Shown: piece by piece, positions 1 to 9,759 of the stretch | Position numbering within the stretch: position 1 is the first letter of the stretch | Layout of the letters: each line of letters starts with the position of its first letter | Assembly (NCBI GenBank): GCA_015075325.1 | Contig: JABTUP010000002.1 | Coordinates: forward strand, 1 to 64,000 | Reading direction: 5' to 3' | Length of the DNA: 64,000 bases | Origin: Flavobacteriales bacterium | GTDB lineage: Bacteria; Bacteroidota; Bacteroidia; Flavobacteriales_E; Vicingaceae | The notes under the pieces: generated by a model | Database searches by the model: none | What the model saw: the letters and a program-made list of their open reading frames with translations, nothing else | What the model was told of the DNA's origin: nothing | Position numbers and translations under genes: made by a program

Positions 1-3000
1 CTCCATTCATAACCTGATGCTCCACTCGCTGTTAAAGTTGTTGCCTCACCTTCACAAAGATTATTATTACCCGATACAACAATTGTTGGTAATGGATTTA
101 CAGTTATTGTTATTTGAGCCGTTGTAAAACAACCCAATCCAGCAGTTGGGGTAAAGGTATAAGTTGTTGTAGTGGTATTATCTATAGCTGGCGACCATGT
201 TCCCGACACACCATTTGTTGAAGTGGTAGGAAGTGGCGATATAACATCTCCACTACATACTGGAGATACTCCAGCAAAGGTTGGAGTAACATTTGTATTT
301 ACTACAATTTCTAACGTTGTAGTTGTGGCACATTGTCCTGCTGTTGGTGTAAAAGTATAGGTAGTCGTTGTAGTATTATCCAATGCCGGACTCCATGCTC
401 CTGTTATTCCATTGGTTGAAGTGGTTGATAATGGCGATAGAGCATCTCCCGTACATATTGGTGCTACTGCAGCAAATGTTGGGGTGGTTGGAGTTGAATT
501 TACTACGATTTCTAATGTTGTAGTTGTGGCACATTGTCCTGCTGTTGGCGTAAAAGTATAGGTAGTCGTTGAGGTATTATCTAATGCTGGACTCCATGTT
601 CCAGTTATTCCATTAATTGAAGTGGTTGGCAAAGGTGATAGAGCATCTCCTATACATATCGGTGCTACAGCTGCAAATGTTGGGGTTGCTGGAGTTGAAT
701 TTACCGAAATCTCCAAAGTTGCAGTTGTAGCACATTGTCCGGCTGTTGGTGTAAAAGTATAGGTAGTCGTTGTGGTATTATCCAATGCTGGACTCCATGT
801 TCCTGTTATCCCATTGGTTGAAGTAGTTGGTAATGGTGATAGAGCATCTCCTGTACATATTGGTGCTACGGCTGCAAAGGTTGGTATAACATTCGTGTCT
901 ACTATTATTTCTAATGTTGTGATTGTTGCACATTGTCCTGCTGTTGGGGTAAACGTATAGGTCGTGGTAGTAGTATTATCCAATGCCGGACTCCATGTTC
1001 CTGTTATCCCATTGGTTGAAGTGGTTGGTAATGCAGATAACGAACCACCACTACATATTGGAGATACTGAAGCAAAGGTTGGAGTAACGTTTGTATTTAC
1101 AACTATTTCTAATGTTGTGGTTGTGGCACATTGTCCTGCTGTTGGGGTAAATGTATAGGTAGTAGTTGTAGTATTATCCAATGCCGGACTCCATGTTCCT
1201 GTTATCCCATTAGTTGAAGTGGTTGGTAATGCAGATAATGAACCGCCACTACATATTGGAGATACTGAAGCAAATGTTGGGGTAGTTGCAGAATTTACCG
1301 TTACGGTCACAGAAACTCTAGTTGCACTAACACAAGATCCATCAGAATTACTGACTGTTTGGACATAATAAGTTGTAGTAGTTGTAGGGGATACTGAAAG
1401 TGGTGTCGTTCCCAAATTGTTTCCACCTGTGGGAGCATCCCAAACTTGATATGACACCCCAGAACTTGGTCCACTTGCAGTTATTGAAGTAGATTGTCCA
1501 GAACATATTGTAGCTGGGGTTGCAGTTACTGTTGTTGCCTCTAATGGAGCAACACAAGTAGTTTTTGTACAAACATAAGATGGGGTTGGTGAAATAGCAG
1601 TTCTGCTAATTGCAATTACATTTGAACCAGGAGTTAAAGACCATGCATTAAAAGATGGGTCTGAAGCAGTAGTTGGTCCAGCAGAAGCTGTTGGAGTAAA
1701 TACTGTGGCAGGGCATCCTGTTAACGGTGTTTCTCCAAGCGGATCTGTTTTAATAACATGATAATCGTAATTTGTTCCTCCAGCAGTCATTGACATTGCA
1801 ATATATCCATTATCAGATGTTTTGCTTCCTCTTGGTAAAATTGAAATTAAATTAAAATCGTATCTTTTAGCAAAATTGGTTGCTGTTGCTGTTGAATTAA
1901 ATCGATGTATAGCATTTGAAAATGTAAACGCAAGTGGTTGAATATACATCGACATTGTAGCGATATCTGTTCCTCCATTCACTTCATAGATTTGAGAGAT
2001 ATCAGCTACACTTGATAACCCTGGATAAGTAAACAAACGGCTATATGTTTGCGAAAAACCTCCAGCACCTGCATATTTTTGAATTAATTCTTTACCATTA
2101 TCAGAACCTCCTACAATAATTTCTCCAGTACTTGTTGTGTTAACTGCCCCGAAATATTTACTGTTTTGGGTTGGTGATGAATCAGGATTATCAACTTGTT
2201 TATGATAGGTAATAACACCAGCTGTTGTTGTTTTTAATATAATAGCATCTGTTGGTGTTGCATCATCTCCATCACTATTGGTTGCTGATAAATGGTTGTT
2301 TACATCATAACTACCAACAGCAACATAACCATCGCTTACCTCAACAACATCAACAAAGCTAGCATCATTGTAAATTCTGTTTGCGGGTGTATTAGCTCCC
2401 ATATAATATCTAAATACTTTATGCCAAACATGATTTCCACTTGCATCTAATTTTACAATTAATGGCGATCCTATCACTTCAGTTTGAGGGTCACCGTTAG
2501 CATCAGTATAATTTATTGGATTAAAATCAATTTCTGCACCACCTCCATCAGGATCAAGTCCTGTTACATAACCAACTGCAACATAACCTCCATCAGATGC
2601 TTTTATTACCCTATTAAACCAAGCTCCATTTGCTTCATTAATACTAAATTTCTTTTGAATAACAACAGTTCCTGAAGCATCTAAAACCATAAATACAGCA
2701 GCATTAGACTCACTTCCACCACAAGCAATATATTGGTTCGCTCCAGCATCTTTTTTTATGTCGTTTAATTGAAATCCAATGGAAGCATCAGAATAACGAA
2801 ATGACCAATTAATTCCTCCTGTATCATTTAGTTGTGTTACAGTTCCATAAATAGGAAGAAATGTCATATTTGTTCCTGCCATTACATAAGTATTTGGAGT
2901 TAGCCCTTCCACTATGTTGCCTGGCAAATCGAACATGGCCTGATTGTAATTTTTACGGAATGCAGTAGTGGTTTGTGCAAAAGTTGTAGGTACTGCAAAA

Positions 3001-3035
3001 ATCAAAACGAGTACTAATTGTGCAATTCTTTTCAT
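1..3035 (-). CDS. Large secreted repeat protein, probable T9SS cargo (3' end outside window)
   Basis: The frame is open from an ATG at 3035 to the left window edge (about 1011 codons), so the C-terminus is missing. It begins with a clear signal peptide (MKRIAQLVLVLIFAVPTTFAQ). The first ~450 residues contain recurring stretches such as DGGYVAVGYV and KLDASGNHVWHKVF, which look like beta-propeller-type repeats of secreted Bacteroidota proteins. After residue ~500 come Ig-like modules, then at least five near-identical 66-67 residue units (PICSGGSLSALPTTSTNG, WSPALDNTTTTTYTFTP). Such modules commonly precede a gliding-motility-type T9SS sorting domain, which is inferred to lie beyond the edge. 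It starts 10 nt after the PorP/SprF gene and is probably co-transcribed with it. Its exact ligand or function cannot be told from sequence. Confidence 0.85.
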   Translation of the reverse strand, partial: MKRIAQLVLVLIFAVPTTFAQTTTAFRKNYNQAMFDLPGNIVEGLTPNTYVMAGTNMTFLPIYGTVTQLNDTGGINWSFRYSDASIGFQLNDIKKDAGANQYIACGGSESNAAVFMVLDASGTVVIQKKFSINEANGAWFNRVIKASDGGYVAVGYVTGLDPDGGGAEIDFNPINYTDANGDPQTEVIGSPLIVKLDASGNHVWHKVFRYYMGANTPANRIYNDASFVDVVEVSDGYVAVGSYDVNNHLSATNSDGDDATPTDAIILKTTTAGVITYHKQVDNPDSSPTQNSKYFGAVNTTSTGEIIVGGSDNGKELIQKYAGAGGFSQTYSRLFTYPGLSSVADISQIYEVNGGTDIATMSMYIQPLAFTFSNAIHRFNSTATATNFAKRYDFNLISILPRGSKTSDNGYIAMSMTAGGTNYDYHVIKTDPLGETPLTGCPATVFTPTASAGPTTASDPSFNAWSLTPGSNVIAISRTAISPTPSYVCTKTTCVAPLEATTVTATPATICSGQSTSITASGPSSGVSYQVWDAPTGGNNLGTTPLSVSPTTTTTYYVQTVSNSDGSCVSATRVSVTVTVNSATTPTFASVSPICSGGSLSALPTTSTNGITGTWSPALDNTTTTTYTFTPTAGQCATTTTLEIVVNTNVTPTFASVSPICSGGSLSALPTTSTNGITGTWSPALDNTTTTTYTFTPTAGQCATITTLEIIVDTNVIPTFAAVAPICTGDALSPLPTTSTNGITGTWSPALDNTTTTTYTFTPTAGQCATTATLEISVNSTPATPTFAAVAPICIGDALSPLPTTSINGITGTWSPALDNTSTTTYTFTPTAGQCATTTTLEIVVNSTPTTPTFAAVAPICTGDALSPLSTTSTNGITGAWSPALDNTTTTTYTFTPTAGQCATTTTLEIVVNTNVTPTFAGVSPVCSGDVISPLPTTSTNGVSGTWSPAIDNTTTTTYTFTPTAGLGCFTTAQITITVNPLPTIVVSGNNNLCEGEATTLTASGASGYEW
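120..1290 (-). repeat. Tandem 198/201-bp coding repeats
   Basis: The motif cattgtcctgctgttgg recurs at about 331, 532, 733, 931 and 1129, giving spacings of 201, 201, 198 and 198 bp, with a more diverged unit at about 120-330. All spacings are multiples of three and encode one Ig-like module of 66-67 residues (SGGSLSALPTTSTNGITGTW core). The near-identity at DNA level suggests recent duplication or homogenisation. Confidence 0.9.
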
Positions 3036-3045
3036 GGTTAATTAT

Positions 3046-4125
3046 TTAGTTAAAACGTGCATTAGATTTTGTTCCTTTTCCATTTATATAAGGTATGAAA
3101 ACGTATTTTAAATAAATTTCTGGACCTCCATTACCTCCAGTTGCAACTGATAAATCGGATATATTCATATCGTAAGAAACTCCAACTGCCAATCCAGAAG
3201 TTTCAAATTCGACTGATGGAGCAATTGCATCTCCTAAACGAAAATATGTTCCGAAAGAAATAGCCATTTCTTTAAATATTCCTGTGTATTTTGATTCTTC
3301 TTTTATCATATACCTTCCAAGAATACCTCCCGTAATTTGCCTTGCTGGTCCTTGAAAATAAGTAAAAAGTTTTGGCTTTAATGCCCATTTTGAGTTAAAC
3401 AACCCAATAACTGATTCGGCATGAATTGCCCATCTGGAATATAATCTATCCAAATCTCCAAATTCTAATTGACGACTAGGACGAGTAACATGATAAAAAG
3501 CAATTCCGGCTTGCATGGTAAAATTATTAAATGAACTTAAGGTACTGGCAGATTCGCCATAAGCCCAAAGTGCACCTGCCGAATAATCAAAATAATTAGT
3601 GTTTTCAAATTGAAAACTTTCTAAACTTGGAGCCATCGGGTCAAATGTTTGTCCGTTGAACTGAGAATCCCATCTCATGTTTTCGCTACTAATACTGTTT
3701 TGTGCCCATGAGCCTAACAAACCAACCGAAGCAGAGTTTTTATCATTCAAATATAAAACACTTGAAAGAGCTAAATTTATTTTAGTTGTTCCCAATTTGT
3801 TTTCTCCTGCAACATCACGATATGCTCCTAATCCTAATCCTAAATAACCATTTCTCCAATTGTTTTTTAATATTCCTCCATCAACCATTACTGCATAAGT
3901 GTTATAAGCATTTCCAATTCCAGCCCACTGGTTTCTGTAATTTAACACACCTCTAAACGCACCATTAAAAACCCCTGCACTAGCTGGATTAGTAGTAACA
4001 GGCATTGCATCATACATCGTAAAATGGATATCCTGAGCTTTTAAATTGAAAATTGAAAATTGAAAACTTAGAACTAGCAACACAACTGGTGTTAACTTCT
4101 CGTTTAATATGTTATTAATTATCAT
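3046..4125 (-). CDS. PorP/SprF family T9SS membrane protein
   Basis: The 359-residue protein starts with a signal peptide ending at LKAQ and continues with DIHFTMYDAMPVTTNPASAG, the hallmark N-terminus of PorP/SprF family outer membrane proteins. The family normally has ~300-350 residues and forms a small beta-barrel. Members are typically encoded next to giant T9SS substrates with type B (gliding motility-associated) C-terminal domains and are needed to export or anchor that partner. Here it lies between such a substrate (4154-7942) and another repeat-rich secreted protein (1-3035), all on the minus strand and closely spaced. The end of the signal peptide (residues ~20-29, FQFSIFNLKA) is encoded by a tandem AT-rich repeat, which is unusual. 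Confidence 0.93.
   Translation of the reverse strand: MIINNILNEKLTPVVLLVLSFQFSIFNLKAQDIHFTMYDAMPVTTNPASAGVFNGAFRGVLNYRNQWAGIGNAYNTYAVMVDGGILKNNWRNGYLGLGLGAYRDVAGENKLGTTKINLALSSVLYLNDKNSASVGLLGSWAQNSISSENMRWDSQFNGQTFDPMAPSLESFQFENTNYFDYSAGALWAYGESASTLSSFNNFTMQAGIAFYHVTRPSRQLEFGDLDRLYSRWAIHAESVIGLFNSKWALKPKLFTYFQGPARQITGGILGRYMIKEESKYTGIFKEMAISFGTYFRLGDAIAPSVEFETSGLAVGVSYDMNISDLSVATGGNGGPEIYLKYVFIPYINGKGTKSNARFN
4039..4067. repeat. AT-rich tandem repeat inside the PorP signal peptide
   Basis: Three or so copies of ttgaaaat/attgaaaac lie in tandem. They encode the FQFSIFNLKA part of the signal peptide of the PorP/SprF gene. A related intergenic tandem (ttgataattgataattga) is present at 23831-23864. 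Confidence 0.7.
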
Positions 4126-4153
4126 TTTTAATCTTTAAAAATCGTTTAAGAAA

Positions 4154-7100
4154 TTATTTTATCAGCGTTATATCTCCTTTTTGTGTTACCTCGCTTCCAT
4201 CAATAAATGTTGCTTCTAAATAATAAACAAATACTGCTTTATTCATGACTTTCCCTCTAAAAGTTCCATCCCAACCCACATCTAAACGAGTGGTTTCAAA
4301 AACTTTTTCGCCCCATCTATCATAAATAAAGAATTTTAATTCCGCCACTCCTTTCCCTCTAACAAATAAAATATCATTTGCACCATCTCCGTTTGGCGAA
4401 AAAATATTTGGAACAAAAATTACGTTGTCGTATTTTACAAACAGGGTAATATTATCGGAAGAAACACATCCATTGGAGTCAGATGTAATAACTGTGTAGG
4501 TAATCGTTTCTTCAGGAGTTGAAATTGGATTTGGACAAGTTGAACAAGTTAAATCAATATCTGGAGATCATGTATAAACTCCATTAATAACACCAGTAGC
4601 AGTAAGGCTTACTGACTGACCCCATTGAATAGAAGTATCGTTACCTAAAATCACTTGTTGTGGCTCAAGAACCGTTATTGTATTGGAAATTGAATCAACA
4701 CCATAAGAATTGGAAACAATCAATTTCACTTCTTGTGTTCCTGCAACATTAAAACATACCGACCCTGGATTTTGATTAGTTGACGATAATGGTGTTCCAT
4801 TTTCAAATGTCCACTGCCAAGAAGTAGCACCAACACTTGTATTACCAAACACAACACATTCGCCTGCACAAATTGTAGAATCTCCCATAACAAAACCAGC
4901 AGTTGGAGGCGTGCATGAAGAAACAGTAATATAGCCAACTTTGGTTTCATCATCAGAGCCGTTTGCATCGGTAACTGTTAATACAACCTGATAAGTTCCT
5001 GGTGTATTATAACAAATATTAATTGGATTTTGTGATATCGATGAAGAAGGAGTAGCCCCAGTAAATGTCCATGCCCAAGAAGTAATTCCTCCAACAGCAG
5101 AGCTGGCACTCATATCAGTAAAGCTTATACATGCCCCCTCACAAATATTGGTTTGAGATGCTGCAAAGTTTGCTACAGGTAATGGATTTGTACAGTTATT
5201 AATTGTTATATTAAATGTTTGAGCATTGGGACACGACCCATTAGTTGTATAAGTAACGGTAAATGAGCCTGTTCCAGATGATGTTATATTTATTAAACCA
5301 GTACTAGCATTAATAACTCCTCCGTTATTTATAGTAAATATTCCTCCTGCTAGCCCTGTAATTATTGGTGTTGGGTTTGCATCAGTCAAACAAAAAGAAG
5401 TTGAAGCATAACTAAACGCAGGATTATCTGTTGCATTTACAACAATAGTCATGGTATCTACACTACCACATGAACCTGAAATAGTATAGGTAATAACATG
5501 ACTACCCACTCCTGCTGTTGTTGGATTAAAAGTACCTGTTGTTCCATCGGTAATTCCATTTCCCGACCATGTTCCGCCAGGACTTACTGCCGATAAATTT
5601 ACAGTAGAAGCATTCTGACAAAATGGACCAGCCTGTGTAATTGTTGCGTTTGTAGTGTTAGTAATCGTTATGTTAAAGGTATTGGTGTCTGGACATGCAC
5701 CAGAAGTTGTATAAGTTACAACAAACGAACCCAATCCTGAACCTGAAAGATTAATAACTCCTGTACTTGCATTTATTACACCACTATTATTAATAGTAAA
5801 TGTACCTCCTACTGTACCCGTTATACTTGGTGTAGGATTTGGATCAGACAAACAATAACTACCTGAAGGATAGGTAAATGAAGCATCACTTGATGGATTC
5901 ACTACAATAGTCATTGTATCAACAGCTCCACATGCTCCTGTTATGGTATAAGTAATTACATGATTACCTACCCCAGCGGTTGTAGGATTAAATGTACCTA
6001 AAGTACCATCTGTAATTCCTGTTCCTGTCCATGTTCCTCCTGGACTTACTGCCGATAAATTGATAGCCGTAGCATTCTGACAGAACGGACCAGCCTGTGT
6101 AATAGTAGCATCTGTACTAGAAGTAATGGTAACATTAAAGGTTGCTGAATTTGGGCAAGTTCCATTTGTGGTATATGTTACGGTATATGAACCTACACCA
6201 GAACCTGCTATATTAATAACTCCTGTACTAGCGTTAATTACCCCACTATTATTAATAGTAAATGTTCCCCCAGCTAATCCAGTAATTGTTGGTGTTGGAT
6301 TCGCATCTGTTAAACAATAACTCCCTGAAGCGTATGAAAATACAGCATTATCTAGAGTATTAACAACAATAGTTTCTATATCAACATCACCACAACCTAA
6401 GGTATAAGTAATAGTATGGCTACCTACTCCCGCTGTTGCTGGATTAAATGTTCCATTTGAAGCATTAGTAATTCCAGGTCCACTCCAAGTACCACCAGTT
6501 TCAGCAGCTGTTAAATTTACAGCAGCAGCGTTTATACAAAATGGTCCAGCAGCAGTAATGGTAGCATCGCAAGACGCAGAGCAGTTTGGTAAAGTAGAAA
6601 GATTTGTAATTTCAAGTACATTTCCACCGCCGTCGGTAACCTGAATTTGAGTTGCTCCACCAGGAGGAGTTACAGTAGTACCCGTAGCAAAATTGACATA
6701 CCCTGGAGTTGAACAAGATGAAACCGAACAAGATGGAGGTACTATAGGTGGAAAACCAGGATTCCAAGTACCACCACATGTAGTGCAATCGGTTTGGTTA
6801 GCTGGTGTAATGGTTGTGGTTGCCCAATTATCCCATGTATAAGGACCAGTTCCTCCAGAAACGGTTAAATCGCCATTCGATTCTTTACAAACAGTCAATA
6901 CTGAACATGAATTAACATTTATAGAAACTGTATCAGCACAACCCATCGTAGATGTGAATGTAATAGTATGTACACCACTTCCTGCAACTGAAGGATTAAA
7001 AGTACCCAGAGAAGCATTTGTTATTCCAGTTCCACTCCATGTTCCAGATACTGGTGTAGAAGAACATGTTGCTCCATTCATAGCTGAAGTTGCTGTTAAA

Positions 7101-7942
7101 TTTATAGATGCGTCCGTTACACAAAATGAAGCATCATAACCTGAACCTGAATCTGCCAACCATGAATCACAATCAGTATTACCCGCTATCTGAATATCTA
7201 CTTGGCAACATGAACCTGCTTCAACACTAACATCATCAACATAGTAGTATCCAAAAGGGTTTGGAAAAGCTGGTTGACCTGTGTTTGCAGTAGTAGTTGC
7301 TCCATTATTAAAGAAATTACCTATGATTATATATTGCTCTCCTCCCACAGCAACATAATCCCACTGTAGTCTAACCCAAGTTGTATCGGTAAAAACGCAA
7401 GTATAATTTAATTGAGGGGTTAGGGGCACTGGTGTAAATGGTGAAAAGCAAGGAGCATTCCACGTTTGATGAGTATTAGCAAAATGAACCCCAATATTAT
7501 TTGTTGCGAAAGGGACACCATCAGCCAAACTTACAAACATGGCTACACAGTATATCTGCCCTGCCTGCAAAGGAGTCGATAATTTTCCTTGAAGATATTC
7601 TCTATAACTTCCAGTTACATCGTAGGTAATGAATCCAGCATATTTTTCTCCTGTTCTCGGACATTGATACCCCAGTGCATTTGACGGCACACCTGTAACT
7701 CCAAGACTTGCATTACATGTAGAAAATAAATCAGGGGTAGAACAAGTATCTGCTGGAGTATTGTTACTTACATTATCCCAATCTATTAAATCTATCATCC
7801 CTTCAGCTGGTATAATCCCAGCACATCCATTTGCAGTTTGTTCGAAACTTGGATTTAAAACTAAATTTTGTGCGTAACTGTAAAAATTAGACAACAAAAA
7901 CAAAAGAGAAAATAGTACTATTTTAGACTGTATTTTAAGCAT
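4154..7942 (-). pseudogene. Giant T9SS type B adhesin interrupted by an in-frame TGA
   Basis: One frame encodes about 1262 residues but is split by a TGA at 4568-4570. Upstream: signal peptide (MLKIQSKIVLFSLLFLLSNF), an N-terminal carbohydrate-binding-like domain (NLVLNPSFEQ to YYYVDDVSVEAGSCC, ~25-255), alternating Ig-like modules (FCQNATAINLSAVSPGGTW and SYCLTDANPTPTITGLAGG types), then two PKD domains (SWAWTFTG, SWQWTFENG). Immediately after the stop the same frame continues SPDIDLTCSTCPNP and a complete gliding-motility-type sorting domain (FVPNIFSPNGDGANDILFV, YDRWGEKVFE) to a TAA at 4154. The conserved residue at the stop is Trp (YTWSP in the family), so TGG to TGA is the simplest explanation. 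Without readthrough the protein lacks its T9SS export signal. Start at 7942 is preferred over 7984 because a promoter box overlaps the longer start. Confidence 0.85.
5190..6560 (-). repeat. Tandem ~460-bp coding repeats in the T9SS adhesin
   Basis: The block containing ccagcctgtgtaat recurs at about 5628 and 6089 (spacing ~462 bp, 154 codons), with flanking partial copies. Each unit encodes a pair of Ig-like modules, one beginning ITQAGPFCQNA and one beginning SYCLTDANPTPTITG. Confidence 0.8.
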
Positions 7943-7972
7943 TTGGAAGTTCACTTTAAATTTGTTTACAAT

Positions 7973-8003
7973 CAAAAATAACATCTATGTATTTAATGTT
8001 AAA
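7973..8003 (-). promoter_or_regulatory. Probable promoter of the T9SS adhesin gene
   Basis: On the minus strand TATTTTTG (complement of 7973-7980) fits the Bacteroidota -7 box TAnnTTTG, with TTTA 19 bp further upstream at the -33 position. The -7 box overlaps the first possible ATG (7984), which argues that translation begins at the ATG at 7942. Confidence 0.6.
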
Positions 8004-8224
8004 TCATTTTTTTTCATATAATTAGCCCTTCAAAATCATATTTTATCGAAAGAATTATTTATTTTATCGATACAAATCAAGCACTAAACCCTTCTTATTG
8101 GGTTAAAAAATTTAATTCAAATATTTGCAAATCAAATTATTAGCATAAAAACAAGGAAATTAATAAAAATTCAATTTAGATTACGCCATTTTTTGACTAA
8201 ATTTAGGCTTTCAACAAATTTTCC

Positions 8225-9694
8225 ATGAAAAAAAATTACGACATTTTGCACGATCTTGTTCAATCTTTAACAAAAGCTGAAAAACGTTCAATTTCTCTAA
8301 ATTCTCAAAGCGAAGGAAAGGAAAAAATTTACCTTAAAATTTTTAAATGCCTTGAAAAACAAAAAGAATACAATGAATTAGAACTTCTTTCCTTTTTTTC
8401 TGGTACCGATAAAAAAAATCAATTGGGCTTTGCCAAAAACTATTTACAGAATTTAATTTTAAAAAATCTCCGCATTTTTCATAGCGATTTAAAGGCAAAC
8501 ATCAGTTGCAAAAATCTAATTATTGAAGCTGAAATTCTGTATTGGAAATGTCAATTTAAATTGGCCGAAAAACTATTGATTCGTGCTCAAAAAATAGCTC
8601 AAAAACATCAGTTTTTTCTTTTGTTAGAAGAAATAAGTTATTGGCAAACCCGAATTGTTAATGCCACATCAAAACTCGAACAATTTAATCCAAAATTAAT
8701 TCATCAAAATTCCAAGGAAAACATTGATAAATATTTAAATATTCTTGCCTACAAGGAGCTTTCAAAAGAAATTCAACTATTAATTAGTAAATCGGAATTG
8801 GTAAGAGATAAAAATGAAGAAAAAATTTATGAAAACTACCTCCAACATCCATTGCTTATAGATATTTCACAAGCAAAATCGAACGAAGCTATCTACACGT
8901 TTTATGTAATTAAAAGTGTATTGTTTCGACTTTTAAAAAAACATCAAGAATCGAAAAATTATCGAATTCAATTAATCACATTTTTAGAACAAAATCCTTA
9001 TATTATTGAGGAAAATCCAATACTTTTAATTACTTCAATCCACAACATTTTGATGTTTAGTTTTGTTGCTCAAGATGAGCAACTATTTAATGAATACATC
9101 AATAAACTCAAATCGTACCAATTTAAAATGCCAAGAGAACAAGCCAATATGTTTTCAACTTTAAGTTTATTTGAATTGGGAAATTACATTGAACACAAAA
9201 ACTACGATAAAGCTGTAGATTTTTATGAAAATCAAATAAAGTTAGATGAATATCTTTTAAAACTAGTAGATATTGAAAACGAATACTTACTTCATTACAA
9301 CGCATCGTTGGCTTATTTCTACAAAAAGGATTTTAAAAAGGCGTTAAAAGCTTTAAATCTTTTTATCAATAATTCATCGAAAAAACTACGGGTAGATATT
9401 CGAGCTTCGGCTTTTATTTTAAATGTTATTATCCATTACGAATTAAACAATACGGATACCTTGCCCTATCTAATTAAATCAACACTATCTTATTTAAAAA
9501 CCAATAAGTTATACCGAAATCCAGATGCAACTTTTGTAAACATGTTTAATACCATTCCAAATGAAATCAACCACAAAGCATTTCATGATTTTTTAATTCA
9601 AAAGAAAAAAGAATTGATTGCGGCTAAAACATCATCAATTATTGCTTCCGATTTAAGCTATATTGAATGGATTGATAGTAAGTTAAAAAATTAA
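8225..9694 (+). CDS. TPR-like helical protein of unknown function
   Basis: This 489-residue cytosolic protein has no signal peptide or membrane segment. It is rich in Lys, Leu, Asn and Glu and consists of helical pairs of TPR character, for example FKLAEKLLIRAQKIAQKHQ (~118-137) and LAYFYKKDFKKALKALNLF (~360-380). I do not recognise a catalytic motif. The start ATG at 8225 is the first in the frame and gives a conventional N-terminus (MKKNYDILHDLVQSLTKAEK). It is a single gene, divergent from the T9SS adhesin and convergent with the next gene, separated from it by a terminator-like hairpin. Proteins of this kind occur widely in Bacteroidota genomes as hypotheticals; a scaffold role is only a guess. 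Confidence 0.85.
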   Translation: MKKNYDILHDLVQSLTKAEKRSISLNSQSEGKEKIYLKIFKCLEKQKEYNELELLSFFSGTDKKNQLGFAKNYLQNLILKNLRIFHSDLKANISCKNLIIEAEILYWKCQFKLAEKLLIRAQKIAQKHQFFLLLEEISYWQTRIVNATSKLEQFNPKLIHQNSKENIDKYLNILAYKELSKEIQLLISKSELVRDKNEEKIYENYLQHPLLIDISQAKSNEAIYTFYVIKSVLFRLLKKHQESKNYRIQLITFLEQNPYIIEENPILLITSIHNILMFSFVAQDEQLFNEYINKLKSYQFKMPREQANMFSTLSLFELGNYIEHKNYDKAVDFYENQIKLDEYLLKLVDIENEYLLHYNASLAYFYKKDFKKALKALNLFINNSSKKLRVDIRASAFILNVIIHYELNNTDTLPYLIKSTLSYLKTNKLYRNPDATFVNMFNTIPNEINHKAFHDFLIQKKKELIAAKTSSIIASDLSYIEWIDSKLKN

Positions 9695-9703
9695 ATCTAA
9701 AAT

Positions 9704-9746
9704 AAAAATAGAACTTTCTGTCGGAACAAAAAGCTCTATTTAAAAA
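9704..9746. terminator. Bidirectional terminator between convergent genes
   Basis: Arms aaatagaacttt (9706-9717) and aaagctctattt (9730-9741) pair at 11 of 12 positions and are flanked by A- and T-rich tracts on both sides. It sits between the ends of the plus gene 8225-9694 and the minus gene 9760-11127. Confidence 0.6.
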
Positions 9747-9759
9747 TTTGATTTTTAAT

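Noticed and set aside
172-1158. Three similar plus-strand frames of ~62 codons repeating every ~200 bp
   Set aside because: They are mirror images of the tandem Ig-like repeats of the minus-strand gene; the repetition comes from that gene.
8083-8105. Hairpin aacccttcttattgggtt followed by A/T tract as a terminator
   Set aside because: It lies between two divergent genes, where no transcript needs to end, and the stem is only 5 bp.
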